Source: Coriobacteriales bacterium
GTDB lineage: Bacteria; Actinomycetota; Coriobacteriia; Coriobacteriales; UBA8131
Assembly: GCA_031282405.1 (NCBI GenBank)
Contig: JAITDU010000002.1
Location: 1-50,603 of the forward strand
Length of the DNA: 50,603 bases
Direction of reading: 5' to 3'
Below the pieces are notes generated by a model. It was not told the origin of the DNA. It made no database searches and worked only from the letters and a program-made list of their open reading frames with translations. Of this stretch, positions 8,644 to 19,201 are shown one piece after another. Both the position numbers and the translations under genes were made by a program. Numbering within the stretch: the stretch's first letter is position 1; every line of letters starts with the position of its first letter.

Positions 8644-9016
8644 TCTGATGTTCCTGTCTGTCTCTACATGCCTCCTGGGGCGATTGGGCCTCTTTGAGGG
8701 CCTGATCGATACGCAGAGCATGATCCACACCAGTGTCGATGATAAAGCGTAGCTCCGGTGTGACGCGCCAACCCAACTCGGCTCCCAGAAGCGCGCGCAG
8801 TCTGCCTCTGGCACTGGTCAGCCCCTGTTCTGTCTGTTCATAATCGTCAGCGCCGCTGCTTACGAACACCACAGCCACAGAGCGATCCTTGGATACTTGG
8901 ACCTCGGTAATCGTGACCAGAGCCAACCGAGGATCAGAAAACTCGGTCAAGAGCAGATTGGCAAGGGCAACTCTTGCTGTCTCATTCACTTTACGCGACG
9001 CTGCCGTCTGCTTCAT
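8636..9016 (-). CDS. rbfA: 30S ribosome-binding factor A
   Basis: A small KH-like protein that binds the 30S subunit during 16S rRNA 5'-end maturation and cold adaptation. The 126-aa product has the family pattern: VNETARVALANLLLTEFSDPRLALVTITEVQVSKDRSVAVVFVS, split as the helix before the FSDPRL turn and the strand after it, then the helical RGRLRALLGAELGWRVTPEL and FIIDTGVDHALRID. A GAGGATAGGA ribosome site precedes the ATG. It lies 48 bases after infB and overlaps the DHH gene by 8 bases, suggesting translational coupling. Confidence 0.95.
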   Translation of the reverse strand: MKQTAASRKVNETARVALANLLLTEFSDPRLALVTITEVQVSKDRSVAVVFVSSGADDYEQTEQGLTSARGRLRALLGAELGWRVTPELRFIIDTGVDHALRIDQALKEAQSPQEACRDRQEHQSD

Positions 9017-9064
9017 GTCCTATCCTCACAATAAACTGCATCAACTAAGTAAACCGACACGCGC

Positions 9065-12000
9065 CTAGGCTTCGCGGGCGACTTCGGTGACCTGATAGGC
9101 CTCCAGGATGTCCCCGACCTTGACGTCTTGGTAGTCCTCAATGCCAACTCCGCATTCATAGCCGGCTTTGACACTTTTGACATCTTCTTTAAAACGCCTG
9201 AGCGAGGCGATGTTACCCTCAAAAACCACTGCTCCGTCTCGAACGACCCGCAGCCTGTCGCCTTTGCTTATTTCTCCCTCTACAACCAAACAACCGGCCA
9301 CAGTGCCTGTCTTAGGCACCTTGAACAGATCGCGTACTTCTGCCATGGCGGTGTCCACCTCAACAATATCCGGCGAGAGCATGCCTACGCGAGCAGCGTT
9401 TATCTCCTCAATGGCCTGATAGATTATCTTGTAAGTTTTGATCTCGACCTTTTCCTTTTCGGCCATTTGTCGGGCTTTGGCGGTCGGGCGTACGTTAAAA
9501 CCGATGACGATGGCATCAGAGGCAGCCGCCAGAGTCACATCGGTCTCGGAGATACCGCCAACGGCAGAGTGGATGACGTTTATCCTGACCTCGGACTGAT
9601 CCATTTTGTCCAAAGCGTCTTTTAGGGCCTCGATGGAACCTTGAACATCGGCCTTGACGACGAGGTTCAGCTCAGAGAGCTTATCCTGTTCAATACGCGT
9701 GAACAGATCTTCGAGCGAGACATGAGACTTGTTTTGTTGGTCGGCCAGGCGTTGTCTGAGCGAGCGGTCCTCGGCCAGATTGCGCGCATCGCGCTCATCG
9801 GCAAACACCCTGAACTCGTCGCCCGCGTATGGAACCGAATTGAGCCCCAGTATCTCCACGGGGGCCGCAGGCCCGGCCTCGGTAACGACTTCTCCCGCCG
9901 AATTGATCAGGGCGCGAACGCGACCATACGACGTGCCCACGACCATGGTTTCTCCCACTCTGAGAGTGCCGCGTTGTACCAGAACGGTAGCCACCGGCCC
10001 TCTCCCCTTGTCAAGCTTTGCCTCGATGACAAAGCCAGAGGCCAAGGCAGTAGGATTGGCTTTGAGTTCCAGCACATCGGCCTGGAGGATGATGGCTTCC
10101 AACAGATTGTCGATGCCCGTGCGTTGCTTGGCCGAGACATCCACAAATATGTTTTGACCGCCCCACTCTTCTGGCACAATGCCGTGCTCGGTGAGTTCTT
10201 GGCGAGCCCGCTCCGGCGTGGCTCCGGGCTTGTCTATTTTGTTTACAGCCACCACAATCGGCACCCCGGCAGCCTTGGCATGGTGAATGGCCTCTACAGT
10301 CTGGGGCATTACACCGTCGTCGGCAGCCACAACCAGCACCACAACATCGGTGAGTTTGGCACCGCGGGCACGCATGGCTGTAAAGGCCTCATGACCAGGA
10401 GTGTCGATGAACGTGATCGGCTTGTCGTCGATAAAAGCTACAGACGCACCAATGTGCTGAGTGATGCCACCGGCCTCGGTAGCGACAACGCCGGTCTCGC
10501 GAATGGCATCCAAAAGCGATGTCTTGCCATGGTCGACATGCCCCATGACTGTGACCACCGGTGGCCGAGGTATAAGATCGCGCGGCGCATCGTTGATCTG
10601 GACGCTGTATTCCTCCTCAGGGGAGACAATCCTGACCTTGCGACCCATATCATCGGCGATAAGCTCGACGTACTCGTCACTCATCGTCTGTGTAGCAGTG
10701 AGCGGTGAACCTAACAGGAACAGACGCTTGACAACATCGCCGGAGGCTACGCCCAAAGCGTCGGCAAACTCCTGTACTGTAGCGCCCGTAGTTATCTCCA
10801 CAACAGAGGAATCTAAGACCAACTCGGGGTCGAGACCCTTTTCGATGGCCGCTTGCTCGGCACGTTCCTTGGCCTGAGCGGTGCGCCTTTCCTTACGCTT
10901 CTTGCGGCGACCGCCACCATCGTCACTGGCTGCCTCCACAGCCGCCCGGGCCTCTGCCAAAACCTTCTCCCGCTGCAACTGTTCGGCCGCTATGGCCATA
11001 AGCCGATACCGGTCATCCTCGGAGCTATCCTCAGAAGCATAGGCATCGGTGAGACGGACGCTCGCGGGACGGCTGCGAGCCTCTTTGCTTTTGCGACCCC
11101 TGCCGGTGGAAGCGTCATCTAAATCACGCGGGGAGTCATCTCTGGCTTTGCGTGCCTTAGTCTTGCGTCCCTGCCTGGCATCAGCATCATCCTTTGCGGG
11201 TTGGCCGCCTGGAATGTCTTGAGCATTCAGAACATCAAATTTGCTTGTTTCTTTAGCAGTTTTTTGGCCACCGCGCGTTGCTCGCTTCGTGGACGTAGTT
11301 CCATCCTGCGCTGTGGCGGCTCCCGCAAAGCCGGAGCCAGCCATGGCACCCAAAACCATGTCGTCAGGCGAAACGCTGCCGGTTCGGGTTGAAGCCGCTG
11401 CTTCGTTGGTTTTGCCAACACTGTCAGACGACGTTTTTGGAGCGCCGGATCGAACACCCCGAGACTTGCTGGGTTTTATGGACTTTTCGGCCCGCTCCGC
11501 CGCGATGCGCGACTGTTCTGCTTCTATCTGGGAGCGCAGAGCATCAAAGTGCTTTTGTGGCCGTTTTGCCTTGTCCGTTTTAGCGTCCCGCGCATCTGCG
11601 GCGGCAGCTTTGGGAGCAGCCTTAGCTGTGGCAGTCTCAGAAGTACGGGTAGAGGAGACTTGAGATTCAACCTCGGTTCCGGTTGTGACAGCAGCCTTGG
11701 TTTTGGACTTGATTTTGGTTTTGATGTCAGCAGCAGAAGGGTCTTTGTGCGCGACCTTGGTACGCGCCTTGAGGGCACTGCCGGCAGCAACAGTCTCAGG
11801 CGTGGGAGTGGTTTTGGTGCCCTCCCTGACGGCACTGTCAGCGGTAGGAGTAGAAACCACAGCAGTATCGGCGATGAGGGAGACGGCGGCAGATTCAGTC
11901 TCAGCGCCCGCCTCGGTGCCCGCCTTGATACCAGCCCGAGATACGACCTTAGCTCCCGCTTTTGCGGCAGCCTCGGTAGTCTTAGTGGCAGGCTCAGGAG

Positions 12001-12583
12001 TGGAGGCTTTCTTGGTATCCGCCCCAGCAATGACAGGAAAACCGGCGACCGAGGTGTGCGCTGGGTCGCCAACGGCGTCGCCGACAGAAGTGGTCACTTG
12101 AGCCGAGACATCAGAGCGCTCAGGACCACGCTTCAAAGTTGCCTTTCCGTCGGTACCAAAGACAGCTTTTGTGCTTGCAGTGGCGGTCTTAGGTACGAAA
12201 GCCGTAGCGCCGCCCTTGCCGAGTGTGACAGGATCGCCTTTGTGTTGGTAAGCGTCCGCTTTACTCGCGCGCCGGGCTCTCTCGGCCTCGCGCAGCGCCC
12301 GCTCTTTTTCTGCAGCAGTCTTGCGGGCTGCCGCCTCGGTTTCTCTGCGGTTTCTCTCGGCAGCCACTTTTCTGGCCTGCTCAGCTCGCTTTTCCTCCTC
12401 AGCCTTAGCCGCAACATCGGCAACTTCTGGCCCCAGTTGCTTACGGATCTTGTCCACATAGGCGTCGACCAGGGTCGAAGAGTGCCCTTTGGCTGGAATC
12501 TTCAATTCCTGCAGGCGCGCGAGCAGCTCCTTGGAGCTCATCCCGAACTCCTTGGCTAACTCATGTACTCGAATACCAGCCAT
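9065..12583 (-). CDS. infB: Translation initiation factor IF-2
   Basis: GTPase that brings fMet-tRNA to the 30S subunit and promotes subunit joining. Residues 1-50 form the IF2_N helical domain ([20 protein letters not shown]). A very long basic/acidic, Ala/Lys/Thr-rich linker of about 500 residues follows, then a second IF2_N-like segment ([20 protein letters not shown]) and the G domain at about 670-845 with [21 protein letters not shown] and NKIDKPGA, then domains II-IV. At 1172 aa it is at the upper end of the actinobacterial size range owing to the linker. ACGGAG precedes the ATG. It sits between ylxR and rbfA as usual. Confidence 0.97.
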   Translation of the reverse strand: MAGIRVHELAKEFGMSSKELLARLQELKIPAKGHSSTLVDAYVDKIRKQLGPEVADVAAKAEEEKRAEQARKVAAERNRRETEAAARKTAAEKERALREAERARRASKADAYQHKGDPVTLGKGGATAFVPKTATASTKAVFGTDGKATLKRGPERSDVSAQVTTSVGDAVGDPAHTSVAGFPVIAGADTKKASTPEPATKTTEAAAKAGAKVVSRAGIKAGTEAGAETESAAVSLIADTAVVSTPTADSAVREGTKTTPTPETVAAGSALKARTKVAHKDPSAADIKTKIKSKTKAAVTTGTEVESQVSSTRTSETATAKAAPKAAAADARDAKTDKAKRPQKHFDALRSQIEAEQSRIAAERAEKSIKPSKSRGVRSGAPKTSSDSVGKTNEAAASTRTGSVSPDDMVLGAMAGSGFAGAATAQDGTTSTKRATRGGQKTAKETSKFDVLNAQDIPGGQPAKDDADARQGRKTKARKARDDSPRDLDDASTGRGRKSKEARSRPASVRLTDAYASEDSSEDDRYRLMAIAAEQLQREKVLAEARAAVEAASDDGGGRRKKRKERRTAQAKERAEQAAIEKGLDPELVLDSSVVEITTGATVQEFADALGVASGDVVKRLFLLGSPLTATQTMSDEYVELIADDMGRKVRIVSPEEEYSVQINDAPRDLIPRPPVVTVMGHVDHGKTSLLDAIRETGVVATEAGGITQHIGASVAFIDDKPITFIDTPGHEAFTAMRARGAKLTDVVVLVVAADDGVMPQTVEAIHHAKAAGVPIVVAVNKIDKPGATPERARQELTEHGIVPEEWGGQNIFVDVSAKQRTGIDNLLEAIILQADVLELKANPTALASGFVIEAKLDKGRGPVATVLVQRGTLRVGETMVVGTSYGRVRALINSAGEVVTEAGPAAPVEILGLNSVPYAGDEFRVFADERDARNLAEDRSLRQRLADQQNKSHVSLEDLFTRIEQDKLSELNLVVKADVQGSIEALKDALDKMDQSEVRINVIHSAVGGISETDVTLAAASDAIVIGFNVRPTAKARQMAEKEKVEIKTYKIIYQAIEEINAARVGMLSPDIVEVDTAMAEVRDLFKVPKTGTVAGCLVVEGEISKGDRLRVVRDGAVVFEGNIASLRRFKEDVKSVKAGYECGVGIEDYQDVKVGDILEAYQVTEVAREA

Positions 12584-12628
12584 GTTGCTCCGTTCTTAGT
12601 CAATGCCGGCTTGGACCTTGTGGCCGCA

Positions 12629-12970
12629 TCACCTATCGTGGTGATTTTGAACTTGGGTACCAAACTGGGCGCAAGCCGCTTCAAAACCGACTCTCAGGTG
12701 TTCATATTGCCCGTTACTTATTGGACATTTCAATGCTTTGGACAGACTTTGCTTGCGTCTGGCTGCATCAAAGCACTCACTCGTGGCGCACACATAAGCG
12801 CCGCGTCCGGACATCCGTCCCGTCGGATCGCAGTCCAGGCTGCCATCCTTGTTTCGAACAAAACGCACCAGTTGCTGCTTGGTCGCACTTTGCCGACAGG
12901 CCACGCAACTACGCTGAGCCTGTTTTTTAGCCTTTGGTACGGCCGTCTTGGATGTAGCGTTACGTGGCAT
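12629..12970 (-). CDS. ylxR: YlxR family (DUF448) RNA-binding protein
   Basis: A 113-aa basic protein with the YlxR signature: RSCVACRQSATKQQLVRFVR followed by DPTGRMSGRGAYVC and a C-terminal helix KQSLSKAL. The family is found between nusA and infB in Gram-positive bacteria and has been linked to RNA binding and to RNase P or transcription control; the exact role here cannot be told. Only 5 bases separate it from the nusA stop, so the two are probably co-translated. The short Lys/Ala-rich N terminus and the Gln/His-rich C terminus are outside the conserved fold. Confidence 0.92.
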   Translation of the reverse strand: MPRNATSKTAVPKAKKQAQRSCVACRQSATKQQLVRFVRNKDGSLDCDPTGRMSGRGAYVCATSECFDAARRKQSLSKALKCPISNGQYEHLRVGFEAACAQFGTQVQNHHDR

Positions 12971-12975
12971 GAGCG

Positions 12976-14478
12976 CTACTCAGCACTGTCCTGCGCCAAT
13001 GAGGCCGCGTCTTTGCCCGTGTCGGCACGGGCATTGCCCAAGAGCGCCTCGGCCTGCTCGCCCAGATCGTTTTCTAATTGAACATCCTCGACTACGTCAA
13101 GACCGTCCTCTTTTTGCTCCACGACATCGCGCAGTTTGTCAAAGACCTCGTGCTTGACCGTACCTGCGTCCTCAGCCTCAAAGGCATCTTCCGAGGCAAT
13201 GGCACGCTCGATCGACTGCGTGGCCTGCGTCACAGCAGAGATACGGTCAATATCCTCTTTGGCCTCGGCTTTGAGGGCACGCTCGTGCACACCACAGTAA
13301 TGTGAGCCCGGGCGCGCATGATTGCGACAACGCACGCCTTTGTCGTTGACATATTCACAGCGCCCGTCGTCATGCTCTTTGGGCTTTTCTTCCTCTTCGA
13401 ACAAAGTCGTAACAAGGTTGGGAAGCTCCGTCCTTAAACTGGCGCTCTTGATGTCGATATGCCAGCCGGTGAGACGGGCGGCCAAGCGGGCATTTTGACC
13501 CTCTTTGCCAATCGCCAGCGAAAGCTGGTCATCGGGCACAACGACCGTTGCGTAGTGCGTGTCCTCATCAATAAACACCTTAGAAACCTTGGCCGGCGAC
13601 AATGCCTTGGAAACAAACATCGCCGGATCACTGTCCCATTGGATAACATCGACTCGTTCGTTACGCAGTTCCTCAACCACCATACGCACCCGCGAACCCT
13701 TGGGCCCCACACAGGCTCCTACCGGGTCAAGGTTAGCCTCCCGAGAACTTACCGCTATCTTTGAGCGAGCACCGGGCTCTCTGGCTACCGATTTGATCTC
13801 TACGATACCGTCATATATCTCCGGCACTTCGATCTCAAAAAGCCGACGGATAAGGTCGGGGTGTGTTCGGGATACCACTATCGACGGGCGGATAGTATCC
13901 CCCCGCGTATTCTCATCGCGTTTGTTGGGGTCGCGAATGTCGATGATCAGCGACTTCAGGCGCTGATTGTGGCGGTAATGCTCGCTGTCGGGCTTCTCAT
14001 TGCGCTCACCAGGGTGACGGCGGCGGTCAAAATGCGGTAATTCGGCCTCGACACCATCGCGGATTTTAATAATCGTAAAGTCGGGCGTGGTCTGTAACAC
14101 CGTGCCGGTAACCAGTTCGCCTTTACGGTCGGCAAATTCGTTGTAGATGGACTGGCGACCGGCCTCACGCACGATAGTGCTGATTACGCTTTTGGCCTTC
14201 TGGGCGGCTATTCGACTCACATCGTCTGGAGTAACCACCCTGGGTTCGTAACTGGCATATTCACCGGTCTCTTCGTCCGGCTCGCCTATACCCACCAACT
14301 CTTCAACGATAATGTCGCTGCTTTCCCTGTCGATGGTTACCCGGGCGTCCCACTTGAGTTTGAGTACACGCTCGTAACTCTCTGCCAATGACTGTTCGAG
14401 TTTATCCAACAGGTACATCTCGTCAATATTCTTCTCTTTTGCCAACGCCTCCAACGCGGCAACCAAGTCTGATGCCAT
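12976..14478 (-). CDS. nusA: Transcription termination/antitermination protein NusA with C-terminal Cys/His motif
   Basis: Binds RNA polymerase and nascent RNA to control pausing, termination and antitermination. The N-terminal domain (DLVAALEALAKEKNID) is followed by the S1 domain (GELVTGTVLQTTPDFTIIKI) and the two KH domains (SREANLDPVGACVGPKGSRV and LSLAIGKEGQNARLAARLTG). After the KH region there is an unusual motif with Cys374, Cys384, Cys395 and His398 in the arrangement KGVRC..H.RPGSHYCGVH, resembling small zinc fingers of the 'KGxxC...GSxYCxxH' type, then an acidic tail. AAAGGAAG precedes the ATG, which overlaps the rimP stop by one base (TGATG). Confidence 0.96.
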   Translation of the reverse strand: MASDLVAALEALAKEKNIDEMYLLDKLEQSLAESYERVLKLKWDARVTIDRESSDIIVEELVGIGEPDEETGEYASYEPRVVTPDDVSRIAAQKAKSVISTIVREAGRQSIYNEFADRKGELVTGTVLQTTPDFTIIKIRDGVEAELPHFDRRRHPGERNEKPDSEHYRHNQRLKSLIIDIRDPNKRDENTRGDTIRPSIVVSRTHPDLIRRLFEIEVPEIYDGIVEIKSVAREPGARSKIAVSSREANLDPVGACVGPKGSRVRMVVEELRNERVDVIQWDSDPAMFVSKALSPAKVSKVFIDEDTHYATVVVPDDQLSLAIGKEGQNARLAARLTGWHIDIKSASLRTELPNLVTTLFEEEEKPKEHDDGRCEYVNDKGVRCRNHARPGSHYCGVHERALKAEAKEDIDRISAVTQATQSIERAIASEDAFEAEDAGTVKHEVFDKLRDVVEQKEDGLDVVEDVQLENDLGEQAEALLGNARADTGKDAASLAQDSAE

Positions 14479-15218
14479 CAGGCTTCCTTTCTGCTGTCGA
14501 AATCAACACGTCCTCTGATATGTGCCTTCTTTATCCGAGAATAAGGTAGCGCAATGGGCCTGCCGTCTACCTCTATCTGTACCAGACCGTTTGAAGCATC
14601 TACATCCAGCAGCGTACCGGTATACTTCAAACGCTCGCCTCCAGCAGATTGCTCGCAAGACAGCGCGCTGTCTAAGTTGTCTGCACGCTCAGCCTTGGCC
14701 TTATGGGCTCTATCAGCCGTAGTGGTACTATCGTCTCTGCTGACACCGTCGGCCTTATCGACTGCACGAGAGTCATCAGGGTTGTCGGCTCTACGGGAGA
14801 CAGCAGCCTTGCGAGCCTTGGGCTTGGACTTGCGGGCTTTGGTAGCCTTGCGACCCGCGCCATCCTTGTCGGCTTTTGGGCCATCTGCAGCCGCGAACGG
14901 CTCCAACATCACCTGCACCTCTTGACCCTGTGCCCGCCGGAAGTGCTCGATGGTACGCAAGGGCCGATCTATGCCCGGAGAGGAGACCTCCAGGGTATAA
15001 CTGCCCTTGAAAGGATCAAGCTGCTCAATGGCTGCGGATACCCAGCTATTAGCATCGGCTATATCATCCAGAGTCAGACCTTGAGATCTGTCCAGATAGA
15101 CCCGAAGCATCGCATGACGGCCGCTGCCGCCCAGCTCGATATCCACGAGCTCATACCCGTTGTCTGCAGCAACGCCTTCAAGGGCATCGATGATAGTTGT
15201 TATCTTGCTATTTTTCAC
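14478..15218 (-). CDS. rimP: Ribosome maturation factor RimP
   Basis: Assists 30S subunit assembly. The N-terminal alpha/beta domain is recognisable from ALEGVAADNGYELVDIELG and the typical TLEVSSPGIDRPLRTIEHF; the C-terminal SH3-like domain is seen in YTGTLLDVDASNGLVQIEVD and ALPYSRIKKAHI. The family is normally 150-180 aa; this one has 246 because about 75 Lys/Ala/Asp/Arg-rich residues are inserted between the two domains (about 14640-14890). The start is a GTG with only a weak ribosome site. It is the first gene of the minus-strand operon, so the operon promoter should lie in 15219-15400. Confidence 0.93.
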   Translation of the reverse strand: MKNSKITTIIDALEGVAADNGYELVDIELGGSGRHAMLRVYLDRSQGLTLDDIADANSWVSAAIEQLDPFKGSYTLEVSSPGIDRPLRTIEHFRRAQGQEVQVMLEPFAAADGPKADKDGAGRKATKARKSKPKARKAAVSRRADNPDDSRAVDKADGVSRDDSTTTADRAHKAKAERADNLDSALSCEQSAGGERLKYTGTLLDVDASNGLVQIEVDGRPIALPYSRIKKAHIRGRVDFDSRKEA

Positions 15219-15847
15219 TACGGTCTGCTCTCGCTTTACTCCGAGGTTTTGTCAAAGCCCGCGACCGACACAGTCTTATTTGCGTCAATCCTATGGCATC
15301 GGCTCTGTTATCATTCTTATAGTGTCAGTTCTGTTATGCCGTTTCTATGGCATTGTTGCCCGGCTTTTTGTCGATCAACAATGCCCTAACATAAAGAAAG
15401 CGGGACTAGCCCACTTTCATTCAAGAAAATCCAGCTCTGTGATCGATCAATGGTCGCCGGTGCCAAAAAAACAGCACAGTGTCTATTTATACCACAGATA
15501 CCGACTTTTGGCTAGCATTTTTCAAAGATCTGCCGTGCCGCCATCAGTTTTTAAAAGAACCTCCTGGTCAAACGCTTTGACCTCGATCTATCACGGCTCT
15601 ATGAGGCTCTATGAGTAGGATCGGATATTCATGCAACCGAGTAAGCGGAATATCGCCCTGTCGCAGTTCTATGCGCAAATACCGGTGCGGTGTGTTCTCT
15701 TGGTAGGATGCGCTCTGTTCACGTTGTCAGGCGCGATGCGTTCTCCTTGACGGATACGATGTGTTCCCCGCATCTTTGTTGCGCTACACTAGTGCCACAC
15801 CTCTTAGATTTGTCGGAAGTACTATTGGATTTAGATTGGACGGCCCT
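15219..15847. promoter_or_regulatory. Divergent rimP/pntA intergenic region, no gene recognised
   Basis: A 629-base gap between divergent operons, so promoters for both should lie here, although I cannot fix a convincing -35/-10 pair. Two structures are visible: an inverted repeat at about 15396-15418 (GAAAG.GGG ... CCC.CTTTC, short loop) and, at 15687-15770, four degenerate copies of a GATGYGTTCTC-like motif just before pntA. A plus-strand frame at 15160-15618 looks like chance. Confidence 0.45.
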
Positions 15848-17428
15848 ATGAACATTGGAATTCCTTTGGAGACACTACCGGGCGAGACCCGGGTTGCCGC
15901 CACCCCTAAGACCGTAACTCAGTTGGTCAAACTCGGCTATAACGTGCTCGTCGAATCCGGTGCCGGTGAGGCAGCCTCTTTTCCGGATGAAGAATACGCC
16001 GAGGCCGGAGCAGAGGTTACGTTACGCCAGGCCGTTTGGGCTGCCGACATCATTGCCAAGATCAACCCTCCCAGCGACGACGAGATTGAGGCCATGCAAC
16101 CGGGCACTACGCTCATAAGTCTGATTGCGGCACCGCGTTCGCCAGAATTGCTAGAAAAATTAGCAAATAAGCGCCTGCGCGTACTCGCCATGGACTCGGT
16201 GCCGCGTATCTCGCGCGCACAGTCGTTGGACGTTATCTCGTCAATGGCCAATATTGGTGGCTATCGTGCGGTCATTGAGGCTGCGCATGAGTTCGGTTCG
16301 TTTTTTACCGGTCAGGTTACCGCTGCAGGCAAGGTGCCACCGGCCAAAGTATTCGTCTCGGGCGCTGGTGTAGCCGGTTTGGCGGCTATCGGTACCGCCC
16401 GAGCCCTGGGTGCTATCGTGCGAGCCACCGACATCCGCGCCGAAGTTGCCGAGCAGGTCGAATCAATGGGAGCCGAGTTCGTGGCCGTCCAGTCCACCGA
16501 CCAACAACAATCCACCGACGGCTACGCCAAGGAGGCCAGCGAGGACTACGCCGCGGCCGCCGCAAAAATGTACGCCGAACAAGCCAAAGATGTCGACATC
16601 ATCATCACCACCGCCCTTATCCCCGGCCGTCCCGCTCCCCGGCTTCTTACCGAGGAGATGGTGGCTTCGATGAAGCCGGGATCGGTCATCGTAGACATGG
16701 CGGCGGCTGCCGGCGGCAACGTGGCCGGTTCTGAGCCAGACACTGTCGTCACAACGGCAAATGGTGTCAAAATAATTGGCTACACCGATCTGCCCGGACG
16801 CCTGCCCACTCAATCCTCACAGCTGTTCGCCACAAACATCGTTAACCTCATGAAGCTCATAACGCCAGAAAAGGACGGCCAGGCCACCGTCGACGAGGAT
16901 GATGTCGTACAGCGCGGCATGCTCGTAGCCAGCGGTGGCCAGGTGACCTGGCCACCGCCCAAAGTCAGCGTCTCGGCCGCTGGGGCCCCGACGGGAGCCC
17001 CAGCGGCCCAGGCCACCGACCAAGCACCACCCAAGGCGGAAAAAAAGCCCCTGGACCCGCGCATTACCTACATCGTCTTGGGTGTGTGCGCTTTGGCCCT
17101 GCTGGCGCTGTTCGCCTTCTCCCCCGTTGGACTGCTGCGACACTTTATGGTGTTCATGCTATCTGTTGTGGTCGGTTTTTACGTCATCGGTAATGTCTCA
17201 CACTCGCTGCACACACCTTTGATGAGCGTAACGAATGCCATCTCGGGCATCATTATCGTCGGTTGTCTCGTAGGTCTGAGTGCTATCGACCAGTCCCAGC
17301 CTCTGGCCACCGGCTCTAATCTGACCATAGCCTTCCTTTCGGTGGTGGGCATATTATTGGCTTCGATCAATGTCTTTGGCGGCTTTACGGTAACTAACCG
17401 TATGCTTAAGATGTTCAGGAAAGGATGA
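15848..17428 (+). CDS. pntA: NAD(P) transhydrogenase subunit alpha (fused alpha1-alpha2)
   Basis: Proton-translocating transhydrogenase subunit that binds NAD(H) and, with PntB, moves hydride between NADH and NADP using the proton gradient. The start ATG 15848 gives [20 protein letters not shown], the standard beginning; an in-frame upstream extension to 15761 is not conserved-looking. The alanine-dehydrogenase-like domain carries [20 protein letters not shown] (NAD fold). A Pro/Ala linker near residue 390 leads to a membrane domain with four hydrophobic helices (from [17 protein letters not shown] on). In some bacteria these parts are separate proteins; here they are one chain of 526 aa. pntB begins four bases after its stop. 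Confidence 0.95.
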   Translation: MNIGIPLETLPGETRVAATPKTVTQLVKLGYNVLVESGAGEAASFPDEEYAEAGAEVTLRQAVWAADIIAKINPPSDDEIEAMQPGTTLISLIAAPRSPELLEKLANKRLRVLAMDSVPRISRAQSLDVISSMANIGGYRAVIEAAHEFGSFFTGQVTAAGKVPPAKVFVSGAGVAGLAAIGTARALGAIVRATDIRAEVAEQVESMGAEFVAVQSTDQQQSTDGYAKEASEDYAAAAAKMYAEQAKDVDIIITTALIPGRPAPRLLTEEMVASMKPGSVIVDMAAAAGGNVAGSEPDTVVTTANGVKIIGYTDLPGRLPTQSSQLFATNIVNLMKLITPEKDGQATVDEDDVVQRGMLVASGGQVTWPPPKVSVSAAGAPTGAPAAQATDQAPPKAEKKPLDPRITYIVLGVCALALLALFAFSPVGLLRHFMVFMLSVVVGFYVIGNVSHSLHTPLMSVTNAISGIIIVGCLVGLSAIDQSQPLATGSNLTIAFLSVVGILLASINVFGGFTVTNRMLKMFRKG

Positions 17429-17432
17429 GAAG

Positions 17433-18887
17433 ATGCGCGCAACGCTGATCGACGGGTCATTTATCATCGCCGGGCTGCTTTTCATCCTGGCTTTAGCCGG
17501 GCTCTCCAAACACGAGACTTCCCGGCGAGGCAATATCCTCGGTGCCATCGGTATGGCAATCGCCCTGATATTCATTATCGCCGGCACCGTTATGGGCACT
17601 TTTAACGTAGTTGATACCAACTTTGGCTGGCAGAGCATCGAGATCGTCACCGCTGCGGCACCCAGTTGGGCAATCATCGCTATTGCTATAGCGCTCGCGG
17701 GCGGAGCGGCCATTGGCATTCTAAAAGCCTTGAAGGTCGAGATGACCGGCATGCCTGAACTCATCGCTCTGTTTCATAGTTTTGTGGGTCTCGCGGCCGT
17801 GCTCGTGGGCTGGACTTCGTATGTCGAAAGCGCCGCCTCAGATCATTTTGATGCCCTGCACTCCGGTGAGCTGTTCGTAGGTGTGTTCATCGGCGCTGTT
17901 ACCTTCACAGGCTCGATAATCGCCTACCTCAAACTCTCGGCCAAGATCAAGTCGGCGCCGCTGATGCTACCGGGTCGTAACATCTTGAACCTGGGTGCTC
18001 TGGTCGCCTTTTTTGTGCTTACCGTGTTGTTTGTGCTCAACCCTGCAGGTGCTGCCGGCCTGGGCCTGCTTAGCGTCATGACCTTGCTGGCGCTGCTTTT
18101 GGGGCTGCATCTGGTGGCCTCTATCGGCGGTGGCGACATGCCCGTCGTCGTATCGATGCTCAATTCATATTCCGGTTGGGCGGCGGCGGCGGCCGGTTTT
18201 ACGCTGGAAAACGATCTGCTTATCATTACCGGGGCGCTCGTGGGCTCTTCTGGTGCCTACCTGTCCTACATCATGTGCAAGGCCATGAACCGCTCGTTCA
18301 TCTCGGTCATCGCCGGTGGTTTTGGCTCTGACGGCGCTGTGGTAGGCGAGACAAAGGACTACGGTGAGCATCGGGAGACAAGCGCCGCCGAGGTGGCCGA
18401 GATGCTCAAAAACGCCAGCTCCGTGGTCATCACCCCCGGCTACGGTATGGCTGTCGCCCAGGCCCAGGGCACGGTGGCCGACCTCACAAGCCGACTTCGG
18501 GATAAGGGCGTAAACGTGCGCTTTGGCATTCACCCCGTAGCGGGCCGCCTGCCCGGACATATGAACGTGCTGCTGGCTGAGGCCAAGGTGCCCTACGACA
18601 TCGTTTTGGAGATGGACGAGATCAACGACGATCTCAAAGACACCGATGTCGTGCTCGTTATCGGTGCCAACGACACCGTAAACCCGGCTGCCACAGAAGA
18701 CCCCTCCTCTCCAATAGCCGGTATGCCAGTGCTGGAGGTTTGGAACGCTGACCAGGTCGTGGTGTTCAAGCGCTCGATGGCCACGGGATATGCCGGTGTG
18801 CAAAACCCGCTGTTCTTCAAGGAGAACGCCGCCATGTTGTTCGGCGATGCCAAAGAGCGTGTCGGCGACATCATCCAGGCGCTGTAG
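17433..18887 (+). CDS. pntB: NAD(P) transhydrogenase subunit beta
   Basis: Membrane subunit that binds NADP(H). Eight or nine hydrophobic helices fill the first about 280 residues (for example [15 protein letters not shown] and [17 protein letters not shown]). The soluble NADP-binding domain follows with [36 protein letters not shown] and [15 protein letters not shown], which are characteristic of PntB. The 484-aa length fits. Its ribosome site AAAGGA lies inside the end of pntA, so both are translated from one message. Together they would supply NADPH for biosynthesis in an anaerobic or fermentative metabolism (inference). Confidence 0.96.
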   Translation: MRATLIDGSFIIAGLLFILALAGLSKHETSRRGNILGAIGMAIALIFIIAGTVMGTFNVVDTNFGWQSIEIVTAAAPSWAIIAIAIALAGGAAIGILKALKVEMTGMPELIALFHSFVGLAAVLVGWTSYVESAASDHFDALHSGELFVGVFIGAVTFTGSIIAYLKLSAKIKSAPLMLPGRNILNLGALVAFFVLTVLFVLNPAGAAGLGLLSVMTLLALLLGLHLVASIGGGDMPVVVSMLNSYSGWAAAAAGFTLENDLLIITGALVGSSGAYLSYIMCKAMNRSFISVIAGGFGSDGAVVGETKDYGEHRETSAAEVAEMLKNASSVVITPGYGMAVAQAQGTVADLTSRLRDKGVNVRFGIHPVAGRLPGHMNVLLAEAKVPYDIVLEMDEINDDLKDTDVVLVIGANDTVNPAATEDPSSPIAGMPVLEVWNADQVVVFKRSMATGYAGVQNPLFFKENAAMLFGDAKERVGDIIQAL

Positions 18888-18952
18888 CAACTACACGTTG
18901 GTCATATCAAAAGGACAGCCCGTCTTCTGAATCCGTGCACCAGCGAGATCTC

Positions 18953-19023
18953 GTTAAGAATTGGTTAAGAATTGGTTAAGATTCCACGCGATCCCGTTAA
19001 GAATCGGTTAAGCTTTGATTAAG
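18953..19023. repeat. Helically phased GTTAAG direct-repeat array
   Basis: GTTAAGA(A/T)T-type units begin at 18953, 18964, 18975 and 18996, with GTTAAGC at 19007 and ATTAAG at 19018. Spacings are 11, 11, 21, 11 and 11, so all copies face the same side of the helix. TTAAGA-N5-TTAAGA resembles the direct-repeat boxes of PhoB/PhoP-type response regulators (inference). It lies between pntB and the terminator at 19033-19069. Confidence 0.7.
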
Positions 19024-19032
19024 AAAAGGGAG

Positions 19033-19069
19033 AAAACCGGCCCAGAAACGATTAATGGGCCGGTTTTTT
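19033..19069 (+). terminator. Rho-independent terminator
   Basis: A perfect 12-bp stem (AAAACCGGCCCA with TGGGCCGGTTTT), an 11-base loop and a run of six T. On the plus strand it separates pntAB from recA; the A-run before the stem could make it work on the minus strand as well. Confidence 0.93.
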
Positions 19070-19122
19070 CCTGTCAGTCACAGTTTTCTCCCCTGATTTT
19101 TTCATAAAACCCGATTTTTGCC

Positions 19123-19156
19123 TTGACTACGAACATCTGTTCGGTTAAGCTTAATA
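19123..19156 (+). promoter_or_regulatory. recA promoter with LexA (SOS) box
   Basis: CGAACATCTGTTCG at 19130-19143 is a perfect Gram-positive LexA site (CGAAC-N4-GTTCG). It lies just after TTGACT (19123-19128), a good -35; the -10 is less clear, with TTAAGC or TTAATA at about 19146-19156. LexA bound here would block RNA polymerase, so recA, and probably recX behind it, should be induced by DNA damage. Confidence 0.9.
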
Positions 19157-19201
19157 GTAAAGAAATGCCTCGAAACGAATACGTCCAGAATGGAGAGACC
19201 A

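Noticed and set aside
9641-10708. Long plus-strand frame antisense to infB (355 codons)
   Set aside because: Mirror frame of a highly conserved GTPase gene in GC-rich DNA, without a ribosome site or known motif.
11549-12559. Plus-strand 336-codon frame over the infB linker
   Set aside because: Low-complexity Ser/Gly/Arg product mirroring the Ala/Lys-rich linker of IF-2.
15160-15618. Plus-strand 152-codon frame in the rimP/pntA gap
   Set aside because: Starts inside rimP on the opposite strand, has no ribosome site and no coherent domain; the hydrophobic patch is short.
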